NCBI GenBank assembly: GCA_021604585.1
Contig: BQJG01000002.1
Span: 71,547 to 135,546, forward strand
Direction: 5' to 3'
Length of the DNA stretch: 64,000 bases
From: Hyphococcus sp.
GTDB taxonomy: Bacteria; Pseudomonadota; Alphaproteobacteria; Caulobacterales; Parvularculaceae
Below, piece by piece: positions 34,473 to 43,823 of this stretch. The notes beneath the pieces are model-generated. The model saw only the letters and a program-made list of their open reading frames with translations, did not search any database and was not told where the DNA came from. The position numbers and the translations under genes are program-made. How positions within the stretch are numbered: position 1 is the stretch's first letter; each line of letters begins with the position of its first letter.

Positions 34473-35783
34473 CTATCGGATGATGTCGGTTGTTTCCTGC
34501 AGCATCTCATCGACCGTCTGGATGATCTTGGCGTTCGATGAATAGGCGCGCTGGGTTTGAATGAGGTCCGTTAATTCGGACGCGATGTCGGTTGTCGATT
34601 CCGTCAGCGCAAAACCGATCGTCAGACCAGCAGGGCCGTCGCCAGCATCCCAGAAATAAACGTCGCCAGAGGTTTGCGTAACCTGGAAGGCTGAATTTCC
34701 AACGGCGCTTAAGCCCTTAAAGTTCGGAACGTCAGCAACAGGGATTTGATAAATAGTGCGGCGGAAGCCTGTATCATAGACCGCCTGCAACAGGCCGCGT
34801 TCGTCAATCTCAATTGAGCTAAGATTGCCGATCGGCGCGCCATCCTTGGTCACGGAAAGCGGTGCGAAATTCGCCGACAACTGTGTCAGCGGCGAGGGCT
34901 GCCCCGGCGTGCCGATGAAAAGATCAATCGCTGCGCCTGCTGTGTTTACCGTGACAGTGCCATCAGCAGAATTGTACGTTGCGCCTGCGCCCGCGGTGAC
35001 TGAACCGAGCGAACCGCCTGCGGCGACGCTATCGTCGAAGGTGACGGTGAAGGTCGCAATGACCGTGGCCGGGTTGCCCGCCTCGTCATAGACGTTGACA
35101 GTCCACTCATTGGTTGCCGGTCCGCCAGGCGCGGGCGCGGTCGGAACGAATTCCGTGCGCAGCACTTGCGAGCGGCCAAGCGTATCAAAATATTCAATCG
35201 GCAAATCGTAAGACGTACCGGCGGCGCCGTCTTCCGTTTCAGTCGCCGGAAGGTTGACGCCGAGTTGTATGTTTTGCGTCGGCGCTGCAGCGTTCTGGTT
35301 CAGATTGACGCGTACAGGCGACAGGCCGGTGGCGCTGTCGCGCGGCGGTGATGCAACACTGCCGTTCACATCGGCTGGCCAGCCCATCAGGAACAGGCCG
35401 CTTTGCGTGCGCAAATAGCCCTGTTCGTCAGTAAAGAAGGAGCCGGTGGATGTCAGCATCAGTTCGCGGCTACCAGCAGGCTGGTTCAAGCTGCCAATGT
35501 CAGTGACGGGCAACATGCCGCGGCCGGAAATCGAAATGTCGGTGGAGTTTGCTGTCGTGACGAGCGAGCCTTGCGCGCCAGCATCACGATAGGTGAGGGC
35601 GCGAACACCGCCTGCGGAATAATCGCCCCGCGTTTGCGCCAGCACCATATCGGCGAATTCCGACTCGGCGCGTTTATATCCGTATGTCTGCGAGTTCGCG
35701 ATATTGTCTGAGATGGTGCCTAGTTTGACCGCATTAACGGCTAGCCCCATCACGCCGGCGTTGAGCGATGACGAAATCCCCAT
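34473..35783 (-). CDS. flgE: Flagellar hook protein FlgE
   Basis: FlgE is the main subunit of the hook. The 436-residue protein begins MGISSSLNAGVMGLAVNAVK and continues SDNIANSQTYGYKRAESEF. It has the typical middle domains (PVRVNLNQNAAAPTQ, YDLPIEYFDTLGRSQVLRTE) and ends with SELTDLIQTQRAYSSNAKII and a QTVDEML-type tail. GGAG precedes the ATG. The 92-base gap to motB contains no obvious sigma-54 or sigma-28 promoter. Confidence 0.94.
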   Translation of the reverse strand: MGISSSLNAGVMGLAVNAVKLGTISDNIANSQTYGYKRAESEFADMVLAQTRGDYSAGGVRALTYRDAGAQGSLVTTANSTDISISGRGMLPVTDIGSLNQPAGSRELMLTSTGSFFTDEQGYLRTQSGLFLMGWPADVNGSVASPPRDSATGLSPVRVNLNQNAAAPTQNIQLGVNLPATETEDGAAGTSYDLPIEYFDTLGRSQVLRTEFVPTAPAPGGPATNEWTVNVYDEAGNPATVIATFTVTFDDSVAAGGSLGSVTAGAGATYNSADGTVTVNTAGAAIDLFIGTPGQPSPLTQLSANFAPLSVTKDGAPIGNLSSIEIDERGLLQAVYDTGFRRTIYQIPVADVPNFKGLSAVGNSAFQVTQTSGDVYFWDAGDGPAGLTIGFALTESTTDIASELTDLIQTQRAYSSNAKIIQTVDEMLQETTDIIR

Positions 35784-35875
35784 AACAATCTCCAGTCGAT
35801 AAAAATTTTACTGCTATGGTTAGCTTTATCGCCTTCCTATTTAAGGAACCCCTAATGAACTCGGGACTTTTACAG

Positions 35876-36775
35876 TTATTTTTTAGTCAGCAATGTAATT
35901 GCAATTCGGCGGTTTTGCGGGGCTAGCGGATCATCGGAGAAAGGTTCTGTCGCTGCCTTGCCTGTCACTTGAACAATCTGGCGCGCGCTGATGCCATTGT
36001 TCAACATCATGCGCCGCGCAGCGAGCGCACGATCCGTCGACAGTTCCCAATTCGTATAATTTGCGTTAACAGAAAAGGGACGCGAATCCGTATGTCCGAC
36101 AATCGCCATGTCATTGCTGACAGTTGCGAGCACCGGACCAATGACTTTGATCAAGTCGTCGAGAATTTGAGAAGGATTGGACGAACCGATTTTGAATAAG
36201 GGTTCTGCGTCGGCGTCGACGAGTTCAATCACCAGACCATCCGGGGTCATGCGGGTGTGGATATGCTCGGATAATCCGCCATTAAGCGCGCCGATTGACG
36301 TTGCGTCGATCTGATTTTGAACATCTTCCAGGCTGGTCGCTGCTGCGCCTTCCTGATCGTCAACGCCGTCGCCGATTTTCGTATCGACTCCTTTACCCTC
36401 GGCGGGCCCTTCAAGGTCCATATCCTTGCTGTCGCCATCGTTTTCCTGAATTTTACTTTTTGGAAACTCGGCGTCAGCGCCAGCCCCATTGCGGGCGAGG
36501 CGTTCCTCTGAAAACACGGAAGAACCGTCCAGCGCGCCGTTGCCGCCGCCGGAAACGCGGCTGATGGGAATGGAGGGATCAAAATAGTCCGCTAGGCCCT
36601 TGCGCTGGTCTTCGGTGGTTGCGTTGAGCAGCCACATCAGCAGGAAAAACGCCATCATCGCGGTGACGAAGTCAGCATAGGCGACTTTCCACGCGCCACC
36701 GTGATGGCCGCCTCCGGCGATCACCTTTTTTCGTTTAATGATGATTGGCGCTACGCCTTTGGAGCCGCCAGCCAT
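35876..36775 (-). CDS. motB: Flagellar motor protein MotB
   Basis: MotB is the peptidoglycan-anchored stator subunit. The 299-residue protein has a basic, glycine-rich start (HHGGAWKVAYADFVTAMMAF) and one membrane helix carrying the proton-accepting aspartate in YADFVTAMM. An acidic linker of about 80 residues follows, then an OmpA-like domain with IVGHTDSRPF and NWELSTDRALAARRMM. ATG 36775 is preferred to GTG 36784. No motA is in the window. It diverges from the FliM-like gene. Confidence 0.95.
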   Translation of the reverse strand: MAGGSKGVAPIIIKRKKVIAGGGHHGGAWKVAYADFVTAMMAFFLLMWLLNATTEDQRKGLADYFDPSIPISRVSGGGNGALDGSSVFSEERLARNGAGADAEFPKSKIQENDGDSKDMDLEGPAEGKGVDTKIGDGVDDQEGAAATSLEDVQNQIDATSIGALNGGLSEHIHTRMTPDGLVIELVDADAEPLFKIGSSNPSQILDDLIKVIGPVLATVSNDMAIVGHTDSRPFSVNANYTNWELSTDRALAARRMMLNNGISARQIVQVTGKAATEPFSDDPLAPQNRRIAITLLTKK

Positions 36776-36810
36776 GAAACCCACCCGATTGCAATCGACT
36801 TGATGGGTTA

Positions 36811-36839
36811 ACGTAAACTCCTTTCGGCGGCTTTTACGT
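36811..36839. promoter_or_regulatory. Dyad in the motB / FliM-like divergent spacer
   Basis: ACGTAAA and TTTACGT form an inverted repeat around 15 bases, in a 137-base spacer that must drive motB leftwards and the FliM-like gene rightwards. It could be an operator for divergent flagellar transcription. This rests on symmetry and place alone. Confidence 0.25.
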
Positions 36840-36912
36840 GTTTACGCAATTTATAGCTATTCATGATTGATAAGGAATTCGATTGTGAAAACGAGTTTGG
36901 GGCCGGGCGCCG

Positions 36913-37809
36913 ATGGGCGATGAAAATTCCAATATCCTGAAACGAAAAATGGCGGCATCGGGTCGCGATCCGGGACCGTTGCATCTTATTGCCGATCTTT
37001 CCGCACGTATGGGAAAGGAAGCGGCCGGCGCCTTTGGCGAGTATTACGGCGAAAAGTGTCAACTCGGTGAAACGCAAGCGCCGCATTTTGCACGTCTTGA
37101 TGAGGCGCTGGCGCCGCACGCCTGCAAAGCGGGCATTTATCAGTTCCGGATTGGCGCCGATAAAGACTTCATTATTGTACTTGACGTGGAAACGTCGATG
37201 CGCGCGGCCGGATGGTCGCTTGCGGGCTCGCGCGATCTCCCCGATCCTCTGCCCGAAACGGTGAGTCCGATTGACCGGCGCCTCGCAAAGCGTCTTGCGG
37301 TGCGGTCGGCGGAAATGATTTTTGCAAAAGCGGATAATAGTGGCGTCATCAAGGGCGCCGCCGAACTAATCGCCAGCGGTGACGAACCGCGCCGGTTTGA
37401 TTTCACGGACGATAAACAGCGCATCGTTGGCGCAACGTTTTCAATCCAGACGCTTGAATCGGAAGTGCTTGGCTCTGTCACCATTTACGCAGCGGAGCGA
37501 ATTACGCTCGCCATGCGAGAGTATTACGAAAAAGCAGTTCCGGCGGCAGAGATAAAATGGAAACGCGATCTTCGTAAGTTGGCGGCGATGTCGCCAACAA
37601 CATTGCGCGCTGATCTTGCCGAGCAGGAAATCACGCTTGGCATGTTGATGGGGTTGCAGCCGGGCCAGGTGATCGATCTGACATCGGCGAGCATTGACGA
37701 TGTTTCGGTGCTGCCAGACGCGAAATGCGCTTCCGGCCTAAAAATGACCGGATCGCTCGGCAACCGCGATGGCGTCCGCGCCTTGCGGGTGAAGTCGATT
37801 GACTATTAA
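36913..37809 (+). CDS. FliM-like flagellar motor switch protein (C-terminal SpoA domain)
   Basis: This 298-residue protein is a divergent relative of FliM. The C-terminal 75 residues have the SpoA/FliM-FliN layout: LRADLAEQEITLGMLMGLQP, GQVIDL, then VSVLPDAKCASGLKMTGSLG and a final RVKSIDY strand. The preceding 200 residues have FliM-like spacing (ADLSARMGKEAAGAFGEYYG, FRIGADKDFIIVLDV, PIDRRLAKRLAVR), but the N-terminal CheY-binding motif of FliM (LSQxEIDALL) is not present. It diverges from motB. It may be the cell's main FliM, as in some alphaproteobacteria with reduced FliM, or an extra SpoA protein. Confidence 0.7.
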   Translation: MGDENSNILKRKMAASGRDPGPLHLIADLSARMGKEAAGAFGEYYGEKCQLGETQAPHFARLDEALAPHACKAGIYQFRIGADKDFIIVLDVETSMRAAGWSLAGSRDLPDPLPETVSPIDRRLAKRLAVRSAEMIFAKADNSGVIKGAAELIASGDEPRRFDFTDDKQRIVGATFSIQTLESEVLGSVTIYAAERITLAMREYYEKAVPAAEIKWKRDLRKLAAMSPTTLRADLAEQEITLGMLMGLQPGQVIDLTSASIDDVSVLPDAKCASGLKMTGSLGNRDGVRALRVKSIDY

Positions 37810-37915
37810 GCTGCACAATTTTCCACCCAAATTACAGTCATTTGCAGGCGTTTGACGAGACGGGTGCAGAAGCGCAAAGTCCTGCCCACTGATTCACTTT
37901 CAGAGGGTAAAATTC

Positions 37916-39616
37916 ATGATTTTCAGACTTCCAGCCGCTGTTGCGGCGATCTCACTTTTGGCGCTCGCGGCTTGCGGGCAGGCCGATAAGGCGCCGGCCT
38001 CCAGCGCCAGTGAGCCAGCGGCTACCGAACAGAGCGGTGAGGTAAAGCTAGCACCGATCGACGAAGCGAAACTGCGTGAGCGCATCGCGACACTGGCTTC
38101 CGACGCGTTTGAAGGCCGTGCGCCGGCAACGCCGGGCGGCGCCAAAACACGCGAATATCTGATCGACCAGATGAAAGAAATCGGTCTCGAGCCGGGCAAT
38201 GGCGGTTCTTATGAACAACCGGTGCCGCTTGTCGAACTGACGGTCGATCCCGCCGCGTCTCATCTTTCCATTAATGGTGAAACTTTGGCGCTTGGCTCGC
38301 AAGCGGTCTACTGGACCAAGCGCGTTCAGGAAGATGTCGCCTTCGACAATAGCGATATGGTGTTTGTCGGCTATGGCGTCGTCGCGCCGGAATATGGCTG
38401 GGACGATTATGCGGGCGTCGATGTCACGGGAAAAACAGTCGTCATTCTGGTCAACGATCCGGGCTACGCCACGGAAGACCCGGAGCTCTTCAACGGCCGC
38501 TCAATGACTTATTACGGCCGCTGGACTTACAAATATGAAGAGGCGGCGCGTCAGGGCGCGGCGGCGGCGCTCATAATCCACCAAACCGCGCCGGCGGCTT
38601 ATGGCTGGGGCGTGGTCGAAGGCAGCTGGAGCGGCGCGCAGCTTGACCTTGAACGGCCCGATGGCGGCGCAGGACGAACCGCGCTGGAAGGGTGGATTCA
38701 AGAAGACGTTGCACGCAATCTTTTCTCGCAGGCCAATATGGATTTTGACGCCGTCACCGCATCGGCGCATGAACGCGGCTTTACAGCCCAGCCCATGACG
38801 GGTCTCACCGCCTCAGCGGTCTTGAAAAACACCATCCGCCGCAGCAATTCGGCGAATGTGGCCGGCATTCTTCCAGGAACGGAACATCCGGACGAATATG
38901 TTCTGTTTATGGGGCATTGGGATCACAACGGCGTCGGCATTCCTGACGCCGATGGCGACAATATCTGGAACGGCGCGGTGGATAACGCCACGGGAACAGC
39001 GGGCATTCTCTCCATTGCAGAATCCTTCATGGCGTCGGAAGAAAAGCCAAAGCGCTCCATCCTGTTTGTCGCGGTGACAGCAGAAGAGTCAGGGTTGCTC
39101 GGCTCTGCCTATCTTGGCGAGTCTCCGATTGTGCCGTTCGCGCAGATTGTCGGTGGCATCAATATCGACGCCATGCAGCCTGCACCCCCAGCGAAGGATT
39201 TGATCGTTGTCGGTTATGGCGCGTCAGAACTTGAAGATCTGCTGAAAACGGCGGCGGATAAGCGCGGCATGTATCTGCGGCCCGACGCAGAGCCGGAAAA
39301 AGGCTACTTCTACCGTTCCGACCATATCTCGCTCGCCAAAAAAGGCGTGCCGATGCTCTACGCTGACGCAGGAATTGATTTTGTCGATGGCGGTGAAGAG
39401 GCTGGCCGCGCTTTCGGCGAAGACTATACGGCGAACCGTTACCACAAGCCTTCGGATGAATATTCCGATGACTGGGAGATGTCCGGCATGTTGAAAGGAC
39501 TTTCCATTCTCGAAGAAGTTGGCGCAGATATGGCGTATACGGATATCTGGCCGAACTGGTATGACGGCAACGAGTTCCGCGCGCTTCGCGATGAACAGCG
39601 GGCCGCCGCAGAATAA
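37916..39616 (+). CDS. M28-family zinc peptidase, lipoprotein
   Basis: This is probably an envelope aminopeptidase. The 566-residue protein has a signal peptide with lipobox LALAAC (Cys about 20). A protease-associated (PA) insert contains ARQGAAAALIIHQTAPAAYG. The M28 metal site has MGHWDHNGVG, GAVDNATGTAGIL, TAEESGLLGSAYLG, GGINIDAMQP and YFYRSDHISLAKKGVP, which give His, Asp, Glu-Glu, Asp and His ligands. A hairpin terminator follows. It precedes the amine-uptake permease but is separated from it by that terminator. Confidence 0.93.
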   Translation: MIFRLPAAVAAISLLALAACGQADKAPASSASEPAATEQSGEVKLAPIDEAKLRERIATLASDAFEGRAPATPGGAKTREYLIDQMKEIGLEPGNGGSYEQPVPLVELTVDPAASHLSINGETLALGSQAVYWTKRVQEDVAFDNSDMVFVGYGVVAPEYGWDDYAGVDVTGKTVVILVNDPGYATEDPELFNGRSMTYYGRWTYKYEEAARQGAAAALIIHQTAPAAYGWGVVEGSWSGAQLDLERPDGGAGRTALEGWIQEDVARNLFSQANMDFDAVTASAHERGFTAQPMTGLTASAVLKNTIRRSNSANVAGILPGTEHPDEYVLFMGHWDHNGVGIPDADGDNIWNGAVDNATGTAGILSIAESFMASEEKPKRSILFVAVTAEESGLLGSAYLGESPIVPFAQIVGGINIDAMQPAPPAKDLIVVGYGASELEDLLKTAADKRGMYLRPDAEPEKGYFYRSDHISLAKKGVPMLYADAGIDFVDGGEEAGRAFGEDYTANRYHKPSDEYSDDWEMSGMLKGLSILEEVGADMAYTDIWPNWYDGNEFRALRDEQRAAAE

Positions 39617-39640
39617 TTTTCTCTAAACGGCGACGACTTG

Positions 39641-39673
39641 AAGGCCTCTTCCTGAAAAGGAAGGGGCCTTTTC
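39641..39673 (+). terminator. Terminator after the M28 peptidase
   Basis: A 13-bp stem (AAGGCCTCTTCCT with its complement, one T-G pair) closes on GAAA and ends in TTTTC. It isolates the peptidase gene from the permease 90 bases downstream. Confidence 0.88.
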
Positions 39674-39757
39674 ATCATACGGATAGTCGTGGACGGCGGC
39701 AAAGGCTTGGCATAGGCTCGCGAAAGGGAAACACATTTCACGACGGGGCAATCATCC

Positions 39758-41128
39758 ATGTCAGAGCCGCACTATAAGAAGACGCTCGGTCTGGCCGACC
39801 TGACTCTCTTCACTGTATCAGCGATTGTTCTGCTCGATACATTGGCGGCGACTTCTTCGATTGGCGTTTCGAGCGTCACCTGGTGGGCATTGCTGGCGCT
39901 CACCTTTGCGCTGCCCATTGGCCTGATCACGGCGGAGTTGGGGACAACCTATCCGGAGCAGGGCGGCATATACGCCTGGGTCCGCACGGCGTTCGGTCCG
40001 AAATGGGCGGCGCGCGCAGCCTGGGCCTATTGGATCAACACCGCCGTGTGGGTGCCGTCGATTTTTGTGCTGTTCTCCGGTTTCGCTGTTCGCCTGTTCG
40101 GGGTTGAGATTTCTCTCGCCGGACAAATCGGGATCAGCATCGCCCTGGTCTGGTTGGCGGTGATCGTCAATTGCGTCGCGCTGGAAGCTGGCAAGTGGGT
40201 GCCGAATACGGGCGCGATGTTCAAGATGGTTGTGTTCGGCACGATCATCTTTGGTGGGATAGGCTATGGCCTGACGCACGGTTTCGCCAACACCTTTCCG
40301 GCTCAAGACCTAGCTCCGAAATGGTCGGATAGCTTGCGTTACCTCCCGGCGATCATTTACGGCATGCTGGGTTTTGAGCTGGTAAGCGCAGGCGGGGCCG
40401 AAGTCTCAAACCCGAAACGCGACATTCCCACCTCAATTTTGCTTTCTGGCCTCGTCATTATTGCGCTCTACATTCTGGGCACGATTGGCGTGCTTGCCGT
40501 GCTGCCGTCGGGCGACATCAATCTGGTTGAGGGACTGATTGATGTGTTTCACCTGTTGTTCGGCACCGAACCCTTGGGCCAGGCGATAGTCATGCTGCTC
40601 GGTCTGGCGACGCTCTACACTTTTTTTTCCAGCGGCGTTACCTGGGCATTGGGGTGCAACCGCGCATCGGCCCAAGCAGCGGCGGAAGGCCAGCTGCCGG
40701 GGTTCTTCGGCATCCTCAACAAAACCCACGGCGCGCCGGTTGGCTCTGCGATCTCTATGGGCGTAGTCTGCACCTTGATGCTGCTTGTCTATGGCCGCAT
40801 TGCGACGTCGAATGAAGACTTGTTCTGGGCGTTGTTCGCGTTCAGCGCGGTTATCTTTCTGGCGCCGTATGTCGGCATGGTGCTGGCGTTCCAGCGCATG
40901 CGCAAAATTGATCCGGCGCGGGAGCGTCCATTCAAGGCGCCGTTTGCGGGTCTGTTGACTGTGTTGTGCTTGGCAGGTTTGTTTGGCGCCATCGCACTGT
41001 TGTTTTATGTGCCGGGCGATGGCTTTCAATGGGAGACGATTGTCGGCGTGCTTGGAGCATTGGTGTTAGGTGAAGTGCTGATCGGCGTCGCTGGACTACG
41101 GCGTGATATCCCAAAGCCAGCAGTCTAG
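39758..41128 (+). CDS. APC-superfamily amino acid/amine permease
   Basis: This is a secondary transporter of 456 residues with about 12 membrane helices. The first helices have the family's GxG-type start in reduced form (LGLADLTLFTVSAIVLLDTL) and the helix 2-3 signature PEQGGIYAWVRTAFGPKWA. The sixth-helix region is IIYGMLGFELVSAGGAEVSN. It is convergent with, and overlaps by four bases, the FAD amine oxidase operon, so an amine or amino acid such as putrescine is a fair guess for substrate. It does not carry the TGTGATCACA site seen at the other promoters of the island. Confidence 0.88.
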   Translation: MSEPHYKKTLGLADLTLFTVSAIVLLDTLAATSSIGVSSVTWWALLALTFALPIGLITAELGTTYPEQGGIYAWVRTAFGPKWAARAAWAYWINTAVWVPSIFVLFSGFAVRLFGVEISLAGQIGISIALVWLAVIVNCVALEAGKWVPNTGAMFKMVVFGTIIFGGIGYGLTHGFANTFPAQDLAPKWSDSLRYLPAIIYGMLGFELVSAGGAEVSNPKRDIPTSILLSGLVIIALYILGTIGVLAVLPSGDINLVEGLIDVFHLLFGTEPLGQAIVMLLGLATLYTFFSSGVTWALGCNRASAQAAAEGQLPGFFGILNKTHGAPVGSAISMGVVCTLMLLVYGRIATSNEDLFWALFAFSAVIFLAPYVGMVLAFQRMRKIDPARERPFKAPFAGLLTVLCLAGLFGAIALLFYVPGDGFQWETIVGVLGALVLGEVLIGVAGLRRDIPKPAV

Positions 41129-42411
41129 ATTCCCAGCGCGTCGAGCATCCGAAAATACGTCATGCCCAGAGCCAGCATCGGTCCGCCCACATGGTCAGCG
41201 GCGGGAATGCGGAAATGGCGAACCTCTTCAAAAAAGTCGAGGCCGTTTTCTTTTCCTTTGATGGCTTCGGCGAACATCTCGCCGACAATGTGTCCGCAAT
41301 TGACGCCGTGCCCGGCGTAGCCTTGAGCGTAATAAACATTGTTGCTGACTTTGCCGATCAGCGGCACGCGATTGAGCGGGATGCCAATGACGCCGCCCCA
41401 GCTGAACTCAACCTTGGTGTTGGCGAGTTGCGGAAAAATCTTGCGCATGCGCGGCGCGAGCGAGCCTTCAATGTCATCAATATCGCGATTGGAATAGGTA
41501 CAGCGCCCCCCAAACAACAACCTGTTGTCGCCAGTGAGGCGAAAATAATCGAGCACCCAGTTCGAATCGCAGATCGCCAGGTTGTCGGGCAGAAGTTCTT
41601 TCGCAAGCTCGTCGCCCAAAGACTCCGTTGCAATGACATAGGTCTTCGCAGGCAGCATGTAGCCGTCGAGCTTTTGCTTCTCAAGTTTGTGGTAGGCGTT
41701 GCCGGCGAGGATCGCGTGCTTTGCTTTCACGCGTCCAGTCGCGGTTTTGATCACTGGCGACGGCGCATGTTCGATTTCTTCGACCAATGTTCCTTCAAAG
41801 ATTTTTACGCCCGCGCGTTCCGCCGCCGCTGCTTCTCCAATGCAAAGGTTCAGTGGATGGCAGTGGGCGCCGCGCCGGTCGATCAATCCGCCAATATAGT
41901 GGTCTGTTGCTGCGTGTTTGCGCACCCCGGCGGCGTCAATCAGCTCCATGATGTCGCCATGCCCGTGGGCGGCGCATTCGGCATATTCGGATTCGAGCGC
42001 ACGCATCTGGCGCGCGTTAAGGGCGACCGTCGCCGCGCCGCGCGTGTAATCGCATTTTATGTCGTATTTCTGGATGCGGGCTTCGACAATGTCATTACCG
42101 AGATAGCGCGTGCGCCAGAGAAATTCCTCCGCCCGGTCGCCAATCTGTTTGACCAATTCGCCTTCGCCCGACCAGCCGGCCAAGACTTGTCCGCCATTGC
42201 GGCCTGACGCGCCCCAGCCAATGCGGTTGGCTTCGAGCAGGGCGACGGAGAATCCGCGCTCGGCGAGTGACAAAGCGGATGCAACGCCGGTAAAGCCGCC
42301 ACCGACAATCGCTACGTCAACGTCAATGTCGTCCTTAAGGCTTTCGCGTTCTGGCGCCGGATGCGCGCTGGCGGCGTAATAAGACGCAATATGCGTTTCA
42401 CGATTGTTCAT
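41125..42411 (-). CDS. FAD-dependent amine oxidase, PuuB/OrdL type
   Basis: The DAO-family enzyme (428 residues) has the Rossmann motif VDVAIVGGGFTGVASALSLA and WGASGRNGGQVLAGWSG. The substrate-side segment is RGAHCHPLNLCIGEA, and the C-terminal GYAGHGVNCGHIVGEMFAEA is typical of gamma-glutamylputrescine oxidase. It should oxidise a gamma-glutamylated amine to the aldehyde, releasing ammonia and peroxide. It is the last gene of a four-gene operon with two PuuA-like ligases and an aminotransferase. The gap to the upstream ligase is 11 bases. The exact amine is not determined. Confidence 0.9.
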   Translation of the reverse strand: MNNRETHIASYYAASAHPAPERESLKDDIDVDVAIVGGGFTGVASALSLAERGFSVALLEANRIGWGASGRNGGQVLAGWSGEGELVKQIGDRAEEFLWRTRYLGNDIVEARIQKYDIKCDYTRGAATVALNARQMRALESEYAECAAHGHGDIMELIDAAGVRKHAATDHYIGGLIDRRGAHCHPLNLCIGEAAAAERAGVKIFEGTLVEEIEHAPSPVIKTATGRVKAKHAILAGNAYHKLEKQKLDGYMLPAKTYVIATESLGDELAKELLPDNLAICDSNWVLDYFRLTGDNRLLFGGRCTYSNRDIDDIEGSLAPRMRKIFPQLANTKVEFSWGGVIGIPLNRVPLIGKVSNNVYYAQGYAGHGVNCGHIVGEMFAEAIKGKENGLDFFEEVRHFRIPAADHVGGPMLALGMTYFRMLDALGI

Positions 42412-42422
42412 TTGATATGCCG

Positions 42423-43814
42423 TTAAAACGCTTGCAGGTAGGAATCATATTCAAAATCGGTCACGCGCGTGCTGGCGGTGCGGATTTCCTGTTGTTTGAG
42501 CGCGCAGAAGACGCGGGTGAACAGCTCTCCATACATCGGCGCGAGAATTTTCCCGTCGGCAAAGGCGGCGAGGGCCTCGCGCCACGATGTCGGTACTTTC
42601 GCGGCGCCAGATTCATAGGCGTTGCCTTCAGTGGCGGGCGGCGGCGTCATTTTATTTTGCACCCCGTGCAGTATGCCGCCGAGCAGTGCGGCCATCACGA
42701 GATAAGGGTTTGCGTCTGCGCCGGCGATGCGGAATTCAAACCGGCGATTAGCGTTTGAATCGTTGGGAATGCGGATTGACGCGGTGCGATTTTCATACCC
42801 CCAGGCAAGACATGTCGGGGCGTGGCTGCCGTCCTGAAAGCGGCGCATGGAGTTTAAATGCGGCGCAAGAAAGATCATCGCTTCAGGCGCCGCAGCAAGC
42901 AGACCCGCAACGGCTTGATGCAGTGTTTCCGAGCCCTTGTCGTCATCACTGGAAAAAACGTTTTCGCTCTTGCTGTTCAACATGCTCATGTGAACGTGCA
43001 ATCCATTGCCGGCGCGATCGCCGAAAGGTTTCGCCATAAACGTTGCGATCATATTGTGACTGTCAGCCACGCATTTCACGGCGCGGCGGAAAAGCACCGC
43101 CTGGTCGGCCGCTTGCAGCACGTCGGGCTGATGCATCAGATTGACTTCAAACTGTCCCGCGCCGCCTTCAACAATCGCTGCGCCAAGCGGAATCCCCTGG
43201 CGCTCGCAAGCTGAATAAAGGTCATTGAAGAATGGGCTATAGGCGTCGAGTTCGTTCATCGCGTACATGCGCGCATCGTCGATGCGCCGGCCAGTCGCGC
43301 CGAGTGCGGGCGTTAAAGGAATGCCAAGTTCGTTTGTATCGCGGGAGAGCAGGTAAAATTCGAGCTCCATCGCCGCGACCGGATGCAAGTCCATCGCCGC
43401 AAGCCGGTTTTTCATTTCATTGAGCAATTGCCGCGGATCGGCGAGAAACGCGCCGCCATCTTCGTCGCCCATCATCATCATGATTTGTGCAGTCGATTCC
43501 GCCGCCCAAGGCGAGGGGAGCATTCCGGCGCCGACCGGATAACAAATACCGTCAACGTCGCCGGTCTCCATGACGAGACCGTTATCCATGACGTCATTGC
43601 CCCAGATGTCGACGCCGACCAGCGAACGGGGCAAACGAAGCCCGTTTTTGAAAAGCTTCATAGCAGCATCGGCAGGCAACCGTTTGCCGCGCAACACACC
43701 GTTGAGGTCGGTGAAAAATGCATCGACGAATTTAAGGTCCGGCGAAGCGTCCATCAACGCTTTTGCGTTTTTGCGTAGACTGTCGAGATCAGCGGGTCTG
43801 ATTTGGTCCGTCAT
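42423..43814 (-). CDS. Glutamine-synthetase-like ligase, PuuA type (copy A)
   Basis: The enzyme should join glutamate to an amine with ATP. The 463-residue protein has the GS N-terminal domain (DAFFTDLNGVLRGKRLPADA) and the catalytic barrel: AMELEFYLLS, GGAGQFEVNLMHQPDVLQAA, KPFGDRAGNGLHVHMS, and the ENRTASIRIP loop. It lacks the adenylylation-site tyrosine segment of true GlnA. It lies between an aminotransferase gene and the amine oxidase gene. A second, distinct ligase stands three genes upstream of the oxidase, so the two probably act on different amines. Confidence 0.9.
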   Translation of the reverse strand: MTDQIRPADLDSLRKNAKALMDASPDLKFVDAFFTDLNGVLRGKRLPADAAMKLFKNGLRLPRSLVGVDIWGNDVMDNGLVMETGDVDGICYPVGAGMLPSPWAAESTAQIMMMMGDEDGGAFLADPRQLLNEMKNRLAAMDLHPVAAMELEFYLLSRDTNELGIPLTPALGATGRRIDDARMYAMNELDAYSPFFNDLYSACERQGIPLGAAIVEGGAGQFEVNLMHQPDVLQAADQAVLFRRAVKCVADSHNMIATFMAKPFGDRAGNGLHVHMSMLNSKSENVFSSDDDKGSETLHQAVAGLLAAAPEAMIFLAPHLNSMRRFQDGSHAPTCLAWGYENRTASIRIPNDSNANRRFEFRIAGADANPYLVMAALLGGILHGVQNKMTPPPATEGNAYESGAAKVPTSWREALAAFADGKILAPMYGELFTRVFCALKQQEIRTASTRVTDFEYDSYLQAF

Positions 43815-43823
43815 ATTGCGCGT

